Position numbers and translations under genes: made by a program. The notes beneath the pieces are model-generated. The model did not search any database and was not told the DNA's origin. It saw nothing but the letters and a program-made list of their open reading frames with translations. This document shows, piece after piece, positions 46,207-58,803 of a DNA stretch of 64,000 bases. The stretch is from Pilatotrama ljubarskyi (taxonomy: Eukaryota; Basidiomycota; Agaricomycetes; Polyporales; Polyporaceae), in assembly GCA_022385805.1 (NCBI GenBank), contig MU277717.1, positions 1 to 64,000 on the forward strand, given 5' to 3'. Every line of letters begins with the position of its first letter. The stretch's first letter is position 1.

Positions 46207-48167
46207 ATGGACTGTGGCTTGCTACCCCTTATTGAGATCCGTAGCCGTCTGTATCTTGTATCAGTAGAACCCAATTTGGACCCAACGTATGAGATTCAAA
46301 TATTCATTCATGACACCTGGTGGTGGTCCACTGAAAACAAAATCCACTTCATTGACCGCTGGCCAAACGTGCCGATAAAGACGTGGGTATCATATAAATA
46401 CCATCAAACCTGGCTACAGCCCACCGGTCTTCTTGGGAGGTTGTTGTTCTGGGGATAGCTACAGGATTCGGAGTGGGCGAAGGAGACAAAAAATTTGAGG
46501 CGTAACGGCAACCACGGTACTACAAGCGCTAACGGTAGACGCCGATAGCACGTTGCTATGAGCGCTACCACGAAATTGCCAAATTTGGCGAAGCCAGCAG
46601 CGAAAGTCGTGTGGCACTGTGGTGACTACTTAGTCGACGCAGCCTCACGGCACTAACCAATTGCTTGTCTTCATGAATGTCTCTCGCAATGACTTGGAAC
46701 CCTTGGACTTTTATCTCGACGCGGAGATCATTGACTGACCGTCGAGCAGCTCATACTGACTATAGTATCTTCATAGCGTGGCCGATGGGTTGTGCACTGT
46801 GACATCCTGCGTAATGAGCGTATATCGTCTCTCACCCGGCCATCTGGAGGCTCTCAGTAGCTGGTGAAGGAGAACGAGAGACGGCGCATCAAGTATGGTG
46901 AGCACTCCTGCTACTTTCATCATGCTGGTAGATTTCCCACCCTGACGTTGCGACGTGCAGCATAAGTCAGAGGGTCGATACTCCTTGAGACCGTGTACAG
47001 GGCCAAGTACCTCATTGGCAGACAACTGTTCCAGGAAGCCATGCCTTCAACTTGGTGGCATATTCGAGACAGCACATGGAGGCTCGTGTTTCAACAAAGC
47101 ATCATGAGAAACGCGCTTTATATCGGGAAGACGCGGTCGATCCGTATGCGTGAAACGGTATGCATGCTTGATTGTGCTGGTTCTTCGGGGTATCCTCGCC
47201 TCGAATACGAGGAGTTTTCGCAGACGCATATCCCTATGACGCGTTTGTAGTCGAAAGGCGAGCAAGCAAAGCGGCCGCCGGCGAAGTCGGCTGCTTTGAT
47301 TGCCCATCTTCATTGAGAATGCCGCTGCATTAGATGATCGCGGAGCGGAGAAAGAGGATATGCCTTCGAACCTAACAACCATGCATGGGGCTTGCCATTC
47401 TTCATGATCGAATGTATCCGCCGGCATCGAGGATGGAATCACGGCTTGCACCACCGTGACCATCCTTTGTACCGAGATCATCTAGCCATCTTGAGCCATA
47501 GGCACGATAGCCGATCCTCGTATAAGAAGCTACACCCACAGGAGTAAGGGGTACGCAAATCGCGAAGTTAGCCCTGTACGACGACACTTCGCTACCGCGA
47601 GTTGACGTTTCACGGAGGTCCCCCGTGAGAGAGGAACGGTGGTGATCGCTTGAGGACCAGCGCTGTTCTTCTCGAAGTCGGGCGGCGCATATGGTACCCT
47701 TCGCATGGTCGGCGCATGCCAGCACTGGCAGACCTACAGCTCTCTTTGAGAGCGGTTCCTGGTGGTTTGTCCCAAGAACTTATTTGAAGGATGAACAGCC
47801 CCCTTCATGCGTTCTCAGCTTGCAAAGTCGTCCTCCTGGTGCGTCTACTGTCCGCTGAGCTGCTGCGTACCTGTCCAAAATTGACCGCCTTGACTTGTCA
47901 CCAGGGATGCAGTATCGTCCGTCTGCGCCGTGTCGCGCGAGCCATAGGACGGCAAGATATCTTCGCAAATCTTCGCCGCGACGCCTTCGGTGTCAGAGGT
48001 TAGGCAAGACCTCGATGCGAGTGCGGAGCGAGCGGGAAAATGCGGATAGGCGCTCACCATCCCCCGGGCGTCTTCCTATCGACTTGCTCCCTCTTGCTTA
48101 TATACGTCCACTCGCAGTATCCACTTCAGCACTTCCAGATCGCGCCATCACAAAACTAGTTCTGCTC
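46207..48167. other. 2-kb intergenic stretch
   Basis: Frames up to 145 codons without family features. A compact palindrome ATAGCACGTTGCTAT lies near 46546. TTATATAC at 48098-48105 is a likely TATA box for the next gene, about 65 nt before its ATG. Confidence 0.45.
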
Positions 48168-48587
48168 ATGCCTCGTCAGGTTCAATTCAGCATGCGTTCC
48201 GCTCGTCAGTCACGCAGACGACGCGCACCCATAGTCTCCAGCGACGAGAATGCCCCGCAATCGGACCCGCGCCGGACATCAGCTGCCGCCCCTCTCCCCC
48301 ATCCCCCGGCCCAACCCCCACATCTTCCTGTGCCGGCCTTGAATCCTCCCAATGCTCAGATGGCCGCGGCAGCGCAAGGACGCGCACGCTCTGGCGGGTC
48401 GCGACGTGTTCTCGGCGGTCTAGTCGTCAACGGCTCCGCCGCCTCACTTTCACCTGTGCACCTTCGGAATCCGGTTCTGCCTACGGCAGTACCTCCGAAC
48501 CCGGAGGTAGATGAAGTTACGAACGGGCTCAGCGGCCTACATCTGGAACAACGCGAGGGCGACGCGATGGATACAACGCCAAACTAA
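48168..48587 (+). CDS. Small basic/proline-rich protein, unknown function
   Basis: Single-exon frame of 139 codons. N-terminus is basic (MPRQVQFSMRSARQSRRRRA) followed by IVSSDENAP, a Pro/Ala-rich middle, and a C-terminal piece (RRVLGGLVVNGSAASLSPVH, EVTNGLSGLHLEQREGD). A TATA box at 48098-48105 sits at a normal distance and no upstream in-frame ATG is needed. The frame is open further upstream to 47895, but that part overlaps the TATA box. I do not recognise a domain. Real gene more likely than not; function unknown. Confidence 0.5.
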   Translation: MPRQVQFSMRSARQSRRRRAPIVSSDENAPQSDPRRTSAAAPLPHPPAQPPHLPVPALNPPNAQMAAAAQGRARSGGSRRVLGGLVVNGSAASLSPVHLRNPVLPTAVPPNPEVDEVTNGLSGLHLEQREGDAMDTTPN

Positions 48588-49789
48588 TGTAACCATCTTC
48601 CATGGTGAGATCAGATTTGTACGCTGACGGACCTGTTCTCTAAGCTGACTGTTAAGTCCTCAGCACCGATCATATGCTCACGACCCTCTCATTACTTATA
48701 TCTTGACTTGCCTGCACTGTCATCTTCCGCTCTCGTTGTACATCGCTATCGTAGCCCCGTATGCTCTCCCGATCGCCGTGCATTACCATACAGCTCGTCT
48801 CTTTCAAATCAATATGTGAAATAGATCTCAGCTGAGACCGGGCTCCCAGAAGCTGGCGTGAAGTTGGGTCATCTGCAGTTGCAGTCGGGTGGTAACTTCT
48901 CCCTCAGGAGTCAGATGCAGGCTAGGCCGGTGCAGTCCCATCGATTGTCCTCCATGTCCCAACCTGCGCACATTCGGTAGTGTTTGCGCCATGACTTCTC
49001 TACGTATTCCTCATCAATATAGTGAGTGATACGGCTTGCCTAGCAGAGTCACTGGGGAGGGCAGGGTTGGAAGCAGATCAGTAACAATCTGTGCCGCCAA
49101 CGTGGTGATGAAGAGAATTTTATCCCGTACTAAACCGATATCGTCGCGTCTCTCGCATTTTACAGCTCGAAGGTATGCAATGGGTAAGTAGGGTGCAAAC
49201 CATCAGTAACGGCGGATCCGGAGTCCAAGTTCAAGTTGTAAGCGAGTTGCCAGCTCGCGGGCCCCGCTGGCCTCAACTCGTAGATATACGGTGCACCCAC
49301 GAGTCTGAGTAGCCTGTGCATGATGCTCAAGTCGCCGTCACTTGCGTTGCTGAAGCGACCACTGGTCGCTGCGGTGGTAACGAGGGTAATATCCCAGAAG
49401 TTAGAATCTCCGGTGCGATGTGGTGACTTGAGGTTAGGGTGATACCAAAATAGGCAGGCGTTGTTGTTCGCTGCCAGAGGCGCTTGCGTCGCAGAGCCCT
49501 TGTCGAGAACCGTGACAACCATTCAAGTGCATCATCTTTCTTCGACCCGCGTGTTCACGATGGCAGGGACCTTCCAATCGGAGCGGGCCTCGAGGCCCTG
49601 TGAGTTGTACTAGCGCGTTGGTATTGCAGGGATCGATGCGCCGCAGTTGTTAACGTGGCTGTCCCAGCATGGCTTCTAAGGGCTTTCTCCAGTACGCCGA
49701 AACGTCTATGACACGTTCAAGCGGAAGTATATATACACTGAATGAAATCCAAGACAGGGACCACGCTCACCGATCCCTCCTCTCCCACC
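48588..49789. other. Intergenic region with one protein-like minus-strand frame
   Basis: A minus-strand frame at 49160-49522 (120 codons; contains SNFWDITLVTTAATSGRFSN and MHRLLRLVGAPYIYELRP) reads like protein, but no partner exon, homologue or promoter was recognised. Could be a relic or a small gene. Confidence 0.3.
49728..49735 (+). promoter_or_regulatory. TATA box of F-box gene
   Basis: TATATATA lies only 6 nt before an ATG at 49742 but about 55 nt before the ATG at 49790. Normal TATA-to-start spacing therefore favours 49790 as the translation start. Confidence 0.55.
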
Positions 49790-51241
49790 ATGCCGATCCC
49801 CCGCTTACCACAAGAACTCATCGACCACATTATCGATGCGGTTGCTGACGAAACGCCAAGTGAGGAAACGCTGCGGTCCTGTACCCTGACATGCAGGTCA
49901 TGGACACCACGAGCCCGGAGCCACTTGTTCTCTACTGTTACTCTCATGGAGCCACCCACCGTCTTGGCGTTCGCCAACTTGGTGCTTTCTACACCACGCG
50001 TTGGATCCGATAGCCCTCTCGAGCTCCTTCCGACCTTGGGGACCCTCGTACGGCATCTCCGCCTGGGAGTACCCATGACATTGCAGCAAAAGCGAAAACG
50101 CCGCGGGTACGGCTTCGGCTTCTACACAATGGCTGACATCCCCGTGTGCGGATTACCAAGGCTTCAAACGCTTTCGATCGCAGATATTCCGGACGTTCGT
50201 TTCTACAGCACGAGCATGTTATGTCTGCGTGACGACTTCCGCTCAGTCAGAAAGCTGTATCTCCACCGAGGTCTGCTCGCTCCCGAAACACTTGCCGGCT
50301 TGTTGAGCGGGTTCCCACAGCTCCTCAGTTTGCGCCTACAGTACGACGATTGCCCCCGCGATCGCCTCGGCATCCGTTTGCTCGGTGATAGCCCGCCCTC
50401 GGTATCACTTCCGTTCTCGCTCAGGGATCTCGCTCTCGGCCTGCCTGATCCTGCCTTGGTCGAGTGGCTCGTGGAGCACGGTGGTCTTGCAGCGGAACAG
50501 CTCACCTCGCTCGCAATCTCCTTTCAGCCCCTCGACGACTTGCGGCCGCTGCAATCAATGCTCCACCATGTCGGCAAGACACTGACCGATCTTACCATCG
50601 GTTACGTGGATCCGCCCTACGTCCTTCCCCTAGGACTAGAGCGGTGGGATCGCACCCATTTTGTTCGTACAACCTTCGAACTCTTCGAGGCCTCGCCTCT
50701 GCGGGAGAATACCTCGCTTAGAACCCTCCGTATCGAGGGCTGCGAGCCTATAGAGCGCTCATACCCCTCGACGCAAGACTTACATTCCTGGATCCCGAAG
50801 ATGCTCGAACAGGTCCGATCCGAGCGCATCGAGGAGATCACTTTCGCCTTCCGAAGCCTTCGTCAGAGAGATTCGCCTATGCTTTCTTGGATAGACTGGA
50901 GGACGATCGGTGCTCTCCTGGAGACTCCGCCGCTCAATCAGGTGCGCCACGTCGCAATCGAGGTCCAACAGAGCGAAATCCCGCGTCACGAACTCTACCG
51001 GAGAGTCGCCGCGCTGCTTCCCCTGGTCGCCCTGCGGGACGCACTGCGCGTTCGGTGCATCGTAGTACTTCCTGAGGATGCATGGGATACAGCGCCACCC
51101 CGAGAGCCGAGGTACATGACAGTCCTGGACTGCGTGGAAGAGGCAATTGCGCCGCTCCAGCAGGAGACTACCGCGTCCTTCGAGGACTACGAGTGGCACC
51201 AGAAAGAGTGGGACAGCATCCGCAGTGCTAATGAATGGTGA
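49790..51241 (+). CDS. F-box protein with divergent leucine-rich region
   Basis: Intronless frame, 483 codons from the preferred start. N-terminus MPIPRLPQELIDHIIDAVAD then LRSCTLTCRSWTPRARSHLF is a classic F-box (L-P-x-E-L/I...C...W...R...LF), the Skp1-binding module of SCF ubiquitin ligases. The rest has irregular leucine-rich segments (LPRLQTLSIADIPD, FPQLLSLRLQYDD, LPFSLRDLALGLPD, LTSLAISFQPLDDL, LTDLTIGYVD, TSLRTLRIEGCEP) consistent with a substrate-binding LRR-like domain. Such genes form very large, fast-changing families in agaricomycetes, usually with few introns. Substrate unknown. The next gene is convergent, with 341 nt between stops. Confidence 0.88.
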   Translation: MPIPRLPQELIDHIIDAVADETPSEETLRSCTLTCRSWTPRARSHLFSTVTLMEPPTVLAFANLVLSTPRVGSDSPLELLPTLGTLVRHLRLGVPMTLQQKRKRRGYGFGFYTMADIPVCGLPRLQTLSIADIPDVRFYSTSMLCLRDDFRSVRKLYLHRGLLAPETLAGLLSGFPQLLSLRLQYDDCPRDRLGIRLLGDSPPSVSLPFSLRDLALGLPDPALVEWLVEHGGLAAEQLTSLAISFQPLDDLRPLQSMLHHVGKTLTDLTIGYVDPPYVLPLGLERWDRTHFVRTTFELFEASPLRENTSLRTLRIEGCEPIERSYPSTQDLHSWIPKMLEQVRSERIEEITFAFRSLRQRDSPMLSWIDWRTIGALLETPPLNQVRHVAIEVQQSEIPRHELYRRVAALLPLVALRDALRVRCIVVLPEDAWDTAPPREPRYMTVLDCVEEAIAPLQQETTASFEDYEWHQKEWDSIRSANEW

Positions 51242-51582
51242 CGCTTCCGGCCTACCGTACGTATCCGCATTGTAGTGTAAGGTAGCCCCTTGGTTGCACT
51301 TGATTTCATGCATGAGACCCAGCAGGCTGGATCCCAGCTCCTGCATGCGCCCGCAGGAGAGGTCTTGGCCCAACATCAGCTACTTCACTGCTGGCTACAT
51401 CTGCCCCACGCGTTGTGTGGAACAAGGCATCGTACTCAATACATTTCTGCAGACGTACAATACTACATCGAGCCGGTCTTCGTTTCTTTCTTCCATTACA
51501 CACTCTGGGTAAACCGTCCGAAAGTCCGAACTAGATTGGAATCCAGCACCACTCAGGAACCGCCACGAGAAACACCGCTGCC

Positions 51583-54029
51583 TCATTGCTTCTCGATGGC
51601 CATGAGACTGCCGACGAACGTCATGATCTGCCAGTCGAGGTGAGCCGCGCGATGGTATGTCGAAAATGAGAGGGCTACGTACAAGGCGTGGCCGCACGTC
51701 GACGATATCCTCTGGTACTAGGAAGATGAGCGCGTTCATTTTGCGCGCAATCGAGATGGCCAATTTCGCTGTGGTCATCGAGCAATCGGTCAGCACCACT
51801 ACGCTGAAGCAAACTCATTCCGACTAACCATTCTGTCTGCGGTCCTCGTAAGGGCCATTCTCGCTGACGTTGATGATGAGCGTCGGGTCCACGATGCCGG
51901 GACGGAGCGCCTCGAGTAGGTCGAGCAGGAAGATGCCGGTGGTGAGCGACGGGTCCTTGAACGACCGGATGGGCTTGACACCGGGCTTGGCCTTCTGCGC
52001 GGTCGTGTTCGCCCACTTGAGGATCTCGGTGTCGCTGATGGGGCGACCCTGCGCACTCTTGGACAGTGACGTGAGCGTCTGCGTGATGTTTTTCCTGAGA
52101 TATTACGATGTATCAGTCTCGGCATGGGTGCACGCAAAGTGAGAGTACGTCACCTCATGAGCTGCCAGACAAGACCAAGCACGAGGGTCTTGTTGCCGTC
52201 AACGATGTCCGAGCCCTGAATGCCAACGAGATGCATGCCGGATTGCTTGCCGAGGTCGACGACGTAGTTGCAGTTCTCGACCTGCTTGAACCGCGAGAGC
52301 TTCGACTGGTTCGGCGTCACGCCAATGTCCTCCTCCTCGCCATCCGCCGTCGGCGAGGACACCTCATGCTCCGCGCCGGCCTTCGGCTTACTCACCCGGC
52401 GCCAAACAACGCTGCCGGGCATGATCTTGTCGAACGCCTGGAGCAGCACGACGCCGTCCTTGAGGTTCTCAAACAAGTTGAACACCGCGGGCTCGACGCC
52501 GAGCGAGTTGAGCCAGAGCGTGAACACGCGCGCCTCGCGCTCGCCCTCCGCGTCGAAGTCCTCTACCACGCCGTAGTCCTTCGCCTCCTGCTCGTCGAGC
52601 GGCGCGAGCCCCGGGTAGTTGTTGAACAGGTTTGCGACGAACGCGAGGTTCAGGCGCGGGTTCCCGGACACGAGCGACGCGGGCGTAAGATACTTGCGGC
52701 AGCCGATCGCGTCCGCGTTCTGCAGCACCTGTTCTGCGCGCTGGCGGATGTCGCGGGTCTGCAGAGGCGCGAGCGAGCACTTTTCTGGGACCAGTTGGTT
52801 GAGCAGGACGGTATAGTTCTCGCCGTCCGACACGTCGCGGCTGAAGTTGTTGACCCTGCAGCACGCGCGTCAGATATTCTGCACTAGGTCAAAATATCGA
52901 CATCCGCACCTCCGCTTCCAGCCTGCCTGCTTCAAGTGGTAGTTGAACCATCTCAGCAGGATCTGGTCGGGCGTTAGCCGAAGCAGGTCCTCGATCGTCT
53001 CGCCCTCCTCGCACAGACGGTAGAGCTCGGGGTGAAGCTTGATGTCGACTTGTGCCAAGAGACCGCGACGGATGATCTGCCAGATGAGACCGAGGATGAG
53101 ATGTTCGCGGCCCTCTGCGATGTCCGTCGGGCCGATGTTCACGACGGAACAGCCGATAGCCTTCGCGGACGTGATGACGATGTTGTTGTTCTCCGTCATC
53201 TGGAAGGCATTGAGGGGCTTCTTGGGTGTCGGCTTGTTCAACACACGGACATCGATGGTGTCGGGGACGGAGTCGTTGATGAGTTTACACAAGATGAGAC
53301 CATCTCGGCACTCGTCGAAGAGCTGCATGGTATTTGTGGGGATCGGGAGGCGGTACCCAATATCTGGGTCTCCTTCGAGAACCTGCAGCAACATCAGTCA
53401 GTAACCGCTATATTGGCTAGGCACAGGAGAGCGTTGGAGTTCCGTTACAACCGCCCATGGTCGACCTGCTCGTGCACGTCCACCTATGGCCTGATGGTTT
53501 GGAAGATAATACTTCGGAAGGGTCACTCACCGCATTGATATGATTAGTGAACTCGGCGCGCTCGTCGTCGTTGATGGTATGGCTGACGTTCGCGTTCGAG
53601 CCGTGTACAGTGACCTTGCCTTTTCCGCGGGAGAGGAGTTGATCCTTCGATTGACGAAGCTTCACATTCAGCTATGAAAACGTAATGCGATCAGTCGCCC
53701 CGCCGCTAATGCATAAATACGGACCGCGAAGTACGCACCTCGACCCAATCCTCCAGCTCGACCTTCCCGCTCGAGTCAACGCTGACATGCTTCAAGACCT
53801 CGCGCGCATTATCATAGTCCTCTCCTGAGGCCTGAAGTGTCTGCAGAACGCGCTGCTTGTCGACGCGACCGGGTGTGTCTGTCGATATCGCGCTGCCAAA
53901 CAATTAGCCCCATGATTCGGGTCCTGTGTGGTCTAGTATCGACAAGACGTACTTGAAGCGGTTGATGAGGTCAAACATCTCATCTTGCGAGACCTCTGGG
54001 TACTTCTTTCGTAGCCTGAATGCGTCCAT
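51583..54029 (-). CDS. SAC6: Fimbrin (plastin/Sac6), actin-bundling protein
   Basis: Cross-links actin filaments in patches, cables and endocytic sites. N-terminus MDAFRLRKKYPEVSQDEMFD aligns with yeast Sac6 and is followed by a degenerate EF-hand-like region (AISTDTPGRVDKQRVLQTLQ, HVSVDSSGKVELEDWVE). Four calponin-homology domains follow: CH1 with LPIPTNTMQLFDECRDGLIL, CH2 with LLRWFNYHLKQAGWKRR, CH3 with VFTLWLNSLGVEPAVFNLFE, CH4 with ILKWANTTAQKAKPGVKPI and IFLLDLLEALRP. The protein ends ALIFLVPEDIVDVRPRL then IMTFVGSLMAIEKQ. Short 3' exons are joined by ~55-nt introns. The linker in CH3-CH4 has a Glu-rich insert (SSPTADGEEEDIGVTP). Length about 650 aa, normal for the family. Confidence 0.94.
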
Positions 54030-54745
54030 GATGTTGCAGGATGAGGGTAGATGGAGAAAGAAGAGATTGAAAGAGTCGAGCCGCGGCGTCAAGACGCGCT
54101 GACGTCGTTACCGGATTTATCCAATCTTGGCTCGCGCTCGCCAGTACAGTACTGCCTCTCTCTTCTGCCTCCTGCACAGTCGCACCGCCCTCCATTTTCT
54201 CTCGGCTGCGCAGCACATGCTTTCTGAGGCTTACCGTCCGCAGAAATACGTCGCAGCCCGGTTCTTCTGTCTGCTGCAAGAGTACTGCGCGAGGAGAGTG
54301 CCAAGAGATGAGAGGTATGAGCTTCCTGGCAAAGTCGGTGGAAACAGTAGAGGCGGCCACGGTCCAGAGGGCGGCAATACCTCGATCTTCTCGACTTTCA
54401 GCACTCGGACCACTTCCTTCGTCTCGGACTGCGCGCGGTGCTCGGTAAGCTGAGAGCTGGAACCATCGGGACCGAACGCGCGTGCCAAGCGTGTTTGGGT
54501 GTCTGCTGCCTGTGCTGCAGCGTTTGTCCTGAGGACAGCCGTGTTCGCCATTGCGCGGTGGCGATCCCCAGCGGAATCGGACTTCACGATGATCTATGGT
54601 ACGTTGCAGTTCATCTTAGAGACACAGTCCTTTGCGCCAACCTGCTGACGTATATCTCTCGGAAAGTGCGGACAAGGTCCAAGGAACTCAGGGAGTGCTT
54701 GTCCGCAGTCCGTGCGCGACGGTCTCCCACGCCGACAACCACTCG
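54030..54745. other. Upstream region of fimbrin
   Basis: Presumed fimbrin promoter and 5' UTR. Contains short frames in both directions but no supported gene. Confidence 0.5.
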
Positions 54746-55256
54746 CACACCGGGGCTTCGCTTTTTCTTTGTACCTCAGAACAAGTTAGAGAATTGGATC
54801 GAAAATTGGATATTCTGCTCTCCTGATAATAGGGTGATTCTGCTGGAATAATTCTTACATCGCTTAGCATCGCTTAAGGCGAGTGGCGCCACCTGATTGG
54901 CTGGAGCCCATAAGAATTCTTACAGCAGAATCACTCTAATACCTATTATCTTATACATTCTGGGAAGGGGAGAACGCGATACATAATTTGAAAATTTCTT
55001 TCCTATTCTGTGGTCCAGAAAATAGCAGCGCCCACCGAAAAACAGCGGGCGATGAGCGGGCGACGTGCCAGAAAAGAGCGGGCACTCTTATTATTTGGCC
55101 CACAGAACAAGAAAGAAAAGTAGAAGTTCTGTGTCCAGAGAATACCTATTGTCTAACACGTTCTCGTGACCTTAGAATCGGATATATAATATATAATTTT
55201 CGTTCCGTTTCTCTAACCCCTTCTTGGGTACGAAGAAAAAGCGAGACCCCGGTGTG
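54746..55256. mobile_element. 511-bp inverted-repeat element
   Basis: The left arm, starting CACACCGGGG and continuing TTCGCTTTTTCTTTGTACC...GTTAGAGAA...CGAAAATT, is matched in reverse complement by the right arm ending CCCCGGTGTG at 55256 (imperfect, about 70 bp). The interior is AT-rich, unlike the surroundings, and has no transposase frame. I could not see a clean target-site duplication, so the superfamily is open. Confidence 0.6.
54832..54936. mobile_element. 105-bp Stowaway-like MITE nested in the larger element
   Basis: Ends GGGTGATTCTGCTG and CAGCAGAATCACTC form terminal inverted repeats extending to about 26 bp (to AATTCTTA), flanked by TA on both sides (54830-54831 and 54937-54938). 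Size, TA duplication and lack of coding capacity fit a Tc1/mariner-type MITE. It lies inside the 511-bp inverted-repeat element, so it inserted later. Confidence 0.7.
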
Positions 55257-58200
55257 TCCGCTGTCCGTCATACGTGCACACGAGCTGCGAGGAATCTATG
55301 TCGGCATCTGGGATGGCTATATGTGTATCAGAAGCTGGTATGTCAGACTATCAGAAGTTGTGTACATGCCAATGCGCCGGATGACCTCTGTGCCTCTGAC
55401 AGAAAATCCGGCTCTCCGCAAAACTTTTCACAGTAAGATACCGTTCACGAGCCGCTATGTTGTCCGTTGTAGGGCACTTCTGGCGGCTGCACTGGCCTCT
55501 GCATGCTAAAAATCCCAGCACCTGACGCCTCCCCGCCTGAGAACGGAGGCATCTGTGAGAGTGGCTGGGTTAGCAAGTGATTACACGCAGCGGGAAGCCT
55601 CCCCCAGGACACTTAGTTCAAGCTAGCCATAAGCTCTGTCCGCAGTGTCATGGTGAGTCATGTGGAAACAATTGCACCGGTTCTCCCAAACTTCGCGGGC
55701 GCAGCAGCTCGTTGCTGTCGTCTATGCGTTCAGTTTCGCCGTTGTCACTCGGTATCGCCCGATTCATTGGCAGCCTAGTTACGCTGATGGTCAGACAACC
55801 AGCGTAAGACTTCACACCATACGCCAGATCGGCGCGTCAAACTAATGGTCGGCGTTGCAGGGCCCTCGCTATGAACACGAAACCACAAACGACGACTGCG
55901 TCCCGACCACTCTAGTTCGGCTGTCCTCCCCTCTGCACCGTCCCGCGTCCCGGTCTTCAAGTCACTCGGAGCGTGCCATCTGACGTTTGCTCGCGTATTA
56001 GCGCGCGTGCTCTCGGACTTGCGGCCCTGAGTCCTGAGTTCTAGGCTTGAGACCCGGCACTATGCATCTGAAGGCCTTCGAGGCGTGGCTCCCGCGTTTC
56101 CTCGGAGCAAATGTACGGCAAACAGGAGACTATTTTGGCGGCCGAAGCGGTCGCCAACAACGGACCGAGCTCCCTCTCCGCACTTCTTGAACCGGACGCG
56201 GGGCTCTGGAACGTCAACTCTGAAGACGCTCTGTACGACGGATGGTCTCCGAGCGCTCCGATGGTCGACTTATTTCGAAGTGAGCTCTGACTTCTCGCAT
56301 TCTTCATTTGCTGGGGCGACTCTCTTCGGACCTCTCGGATAGGAAGCCATGCTTGCTTGACCTATCGTTACGCAACGCTGCTCGCTGGTCTAGACTCTTC
56401 CTGCGCCTGCGCCTGCTTGCGAAGCTCTGCGCTCGCGTTTTTGCTATCGCTCAGGTTTGCAACCGGATGCTCTGCTCGCGCTCCGAAGTGCGACATGACG
56501 TGCGCTCGCTCTGGATGAACGATCGTAGCGCATTCCCTCGAAGCACGCGTGCGATTCGCCAGAGTGCACTCCGAGGTACAGTGCAGTAACGCGTTCGCTT
56601 CTCCGGTGCTTCTCTTATCTCTCTCCCTCCCGCATTACGTCTGCGACGCCCTCGACGCAGAGACAATTTGTCTATCTCCAGCTAGTCGCTCACGGCAATC
56701 TCGCCGTCCTTCGTCAATCTACGGCCAGCCTTCGGGTTCTCAACCCGCACCACACCCTCCAGCCACTTGAATGTAGGTTATCGTTGAAGCCCTGCATGCG
56801 CCCGTCCCCGGAGTCGCTCTGGAAAGCCGAGTGGGGGGCTGCGCACGACGCCGTGCGTGTTCAGAGCTCACACGCATACACCCATCCATCGATGAGCGGC
56901 AGCAGCAGCGTAGAGGGAAGATAGCCGTGGTCGATCCAGGCCCGCTTTCTTACGCCGTGATCGCCCTAAAGTAGCAGCGACGATCCCAGTTCTGGCTGGT
57001 CATATGTACGCGACGCGGGCGGCAGACGCGGGGACGCTCCGTCCGAGGCAACCGCATCCCAGCTGACGGGGCCCATATGCCCATGAAGTCAGAGGATGGC
57101 CGTCCGGGGGTGGTTCTGTGTGCGTATGAGAAGGTCTCCGCGCTCGTACGCATTCGCCAACTCCAATCACCGATCATCTCCTCATACAGATGCGCGGCGC
57201 AGGACCGGGTCCTTGCGAGCGAGTCTCTGTACGCGCGCGTAGGACGTGCGGATCGGTGTGCAGTCCCCCAATCGACATCGGGGTCCCGCGGGGCACCAGT
57301 CCGTACACTCCGTACGCACTACGACTGGGCCCAGACCGCCCATCAGCACCCCGTTTTCGGGAGATGTTGCAGGTGCAGGGTCGGATACCTGGCCGACAGA
57401 GCTGTTCACGACCGGGTGCCAACTTTCAGGACGAAGGAATACGTAGATGAGCGATCACGTGGCCCAGTCGAGAAGTAGCAACGAGCGCGAGTGGCCCATG
57501 GAAACGCCTCTTTCACTCTTTTTTTCTGGTGCTTGTAGCCTCTCCGGATCCCATCGACGCATCTCTGGTCCGCGGTGCAGGCTTTTCGACTGTAAGACCG
57601 GGGCCCTTCTGCTGGAACAATCGACGACGCGGGGGTGAGGCAGACTCCGATCGCCCGGTGAAGAGTTTCCCAAGACAATAGATAGTATTTACGCATTAGC
57701 AATATGCGCGTCCCAGCGCGGGCAGCGTCTGCGCTTCTTCGGTATCGCTCGTATGTCAGTCCGTGGTCTGTCCCGCGTCATGCCACACCGCGCAGAGCGA
57801 CATTGACCTCTCCGACAGTCCATCGATAGGGATAGAGTTCTATCCCGTGGCACGGTCTGAAGACGGCGGACCACCTTCTGCTCACACGGCGGTGGGCCAC
57901 TCAATGCGGTCTCCATTCCGACGGCTTGTTCGTGCTCTGCGCCCGGGACATCACAGGACCGCGCTCTAATCGCGAGGGCGCGATTACAATCGCGGGCGCG
58001 TCTCGGTGCGGTCGGTGGCGCCATACGGCGGAAATCTATCAGTTGATGCTTCGCGGCAGCGCGGTCGGGCTGCTTAGCGCAATGTGTACCGGGGCCGGGG
58101 CAGGCGACAGACTCGACCTCCGATGCTTTATCGAGACAGCCGCCTGCCTCGTGCTACGTGCAGAAGACGTGGTGGCGGCGGGAGGCCTGGGCGGCCCGCC

Positions 58201-58803
58201 GCTGGCTGTCTTCCGGAGCGATGGCCAGGAGAGGTTCAACGCTTCACCCAACCATGGCCTTCGGGGGGAAGGCGATGGACAGAACGAGCTCGGTTCGCCG
58301 ATTCTACTATCGGATGGCATCTGGCCCCGCCGATTTGCACCCCCGAATCCTCGCGGCAGCTGTGGTTGGATCTGGCAGGGCGTGTGCTATCTCGGACGGA
58401 GTCACAGCGCAGGCCTGTTTAATTCACGGAACGGAGTGTGCGCCATTGCGGCGTCTGGAAGGGCGTAACGGCATGCGGACGGGGGTGGTCGTCGTCAGTG
58501 CGCGCTGGGTTTGCAGCGGCGGACATGAAGGAAGACGGAGAGGAGCGTCCGGTGACATGGCTGAGAGCGAGTGCTAGTGTGCAGTGAGGGGCGCTGGGCG
58601 GGCAGCTATCGACATCGATAAAGGCGAGTCTAGGCAGACTCGTCCGCTGCAGAGATCGAAGGAGGATGCCGGATGACGCCAGATCGGATCAAGATCCGTC
58701 CTCTCTCCCCGTACTAGTATAAGTGCGTAGCCACAAACCCATCGACGCGCTCTCTACGCCTCCTTGATTATCTCCATAATCATCCGTCCCACCAGCCACG
58801 ACC
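55257..58803. other. 3.5-kb gene-poor stretch
   Basis: Composition alternates, but no frame carries motifs. The longest (57926-58468, 180 codons, +) overlaps two other frames of similar length and is judged chance. TATAAG at 58718-58723, about 85 nt before the FKBP start, is a likely TATA box. Confidence 0.5.

Noticed and set aside
57926..58468. 180-codon plus-strand frame
   Set aside because: Overlaps two frames of similar size, no family feature, no promoter relation; GC-rich chance frame.
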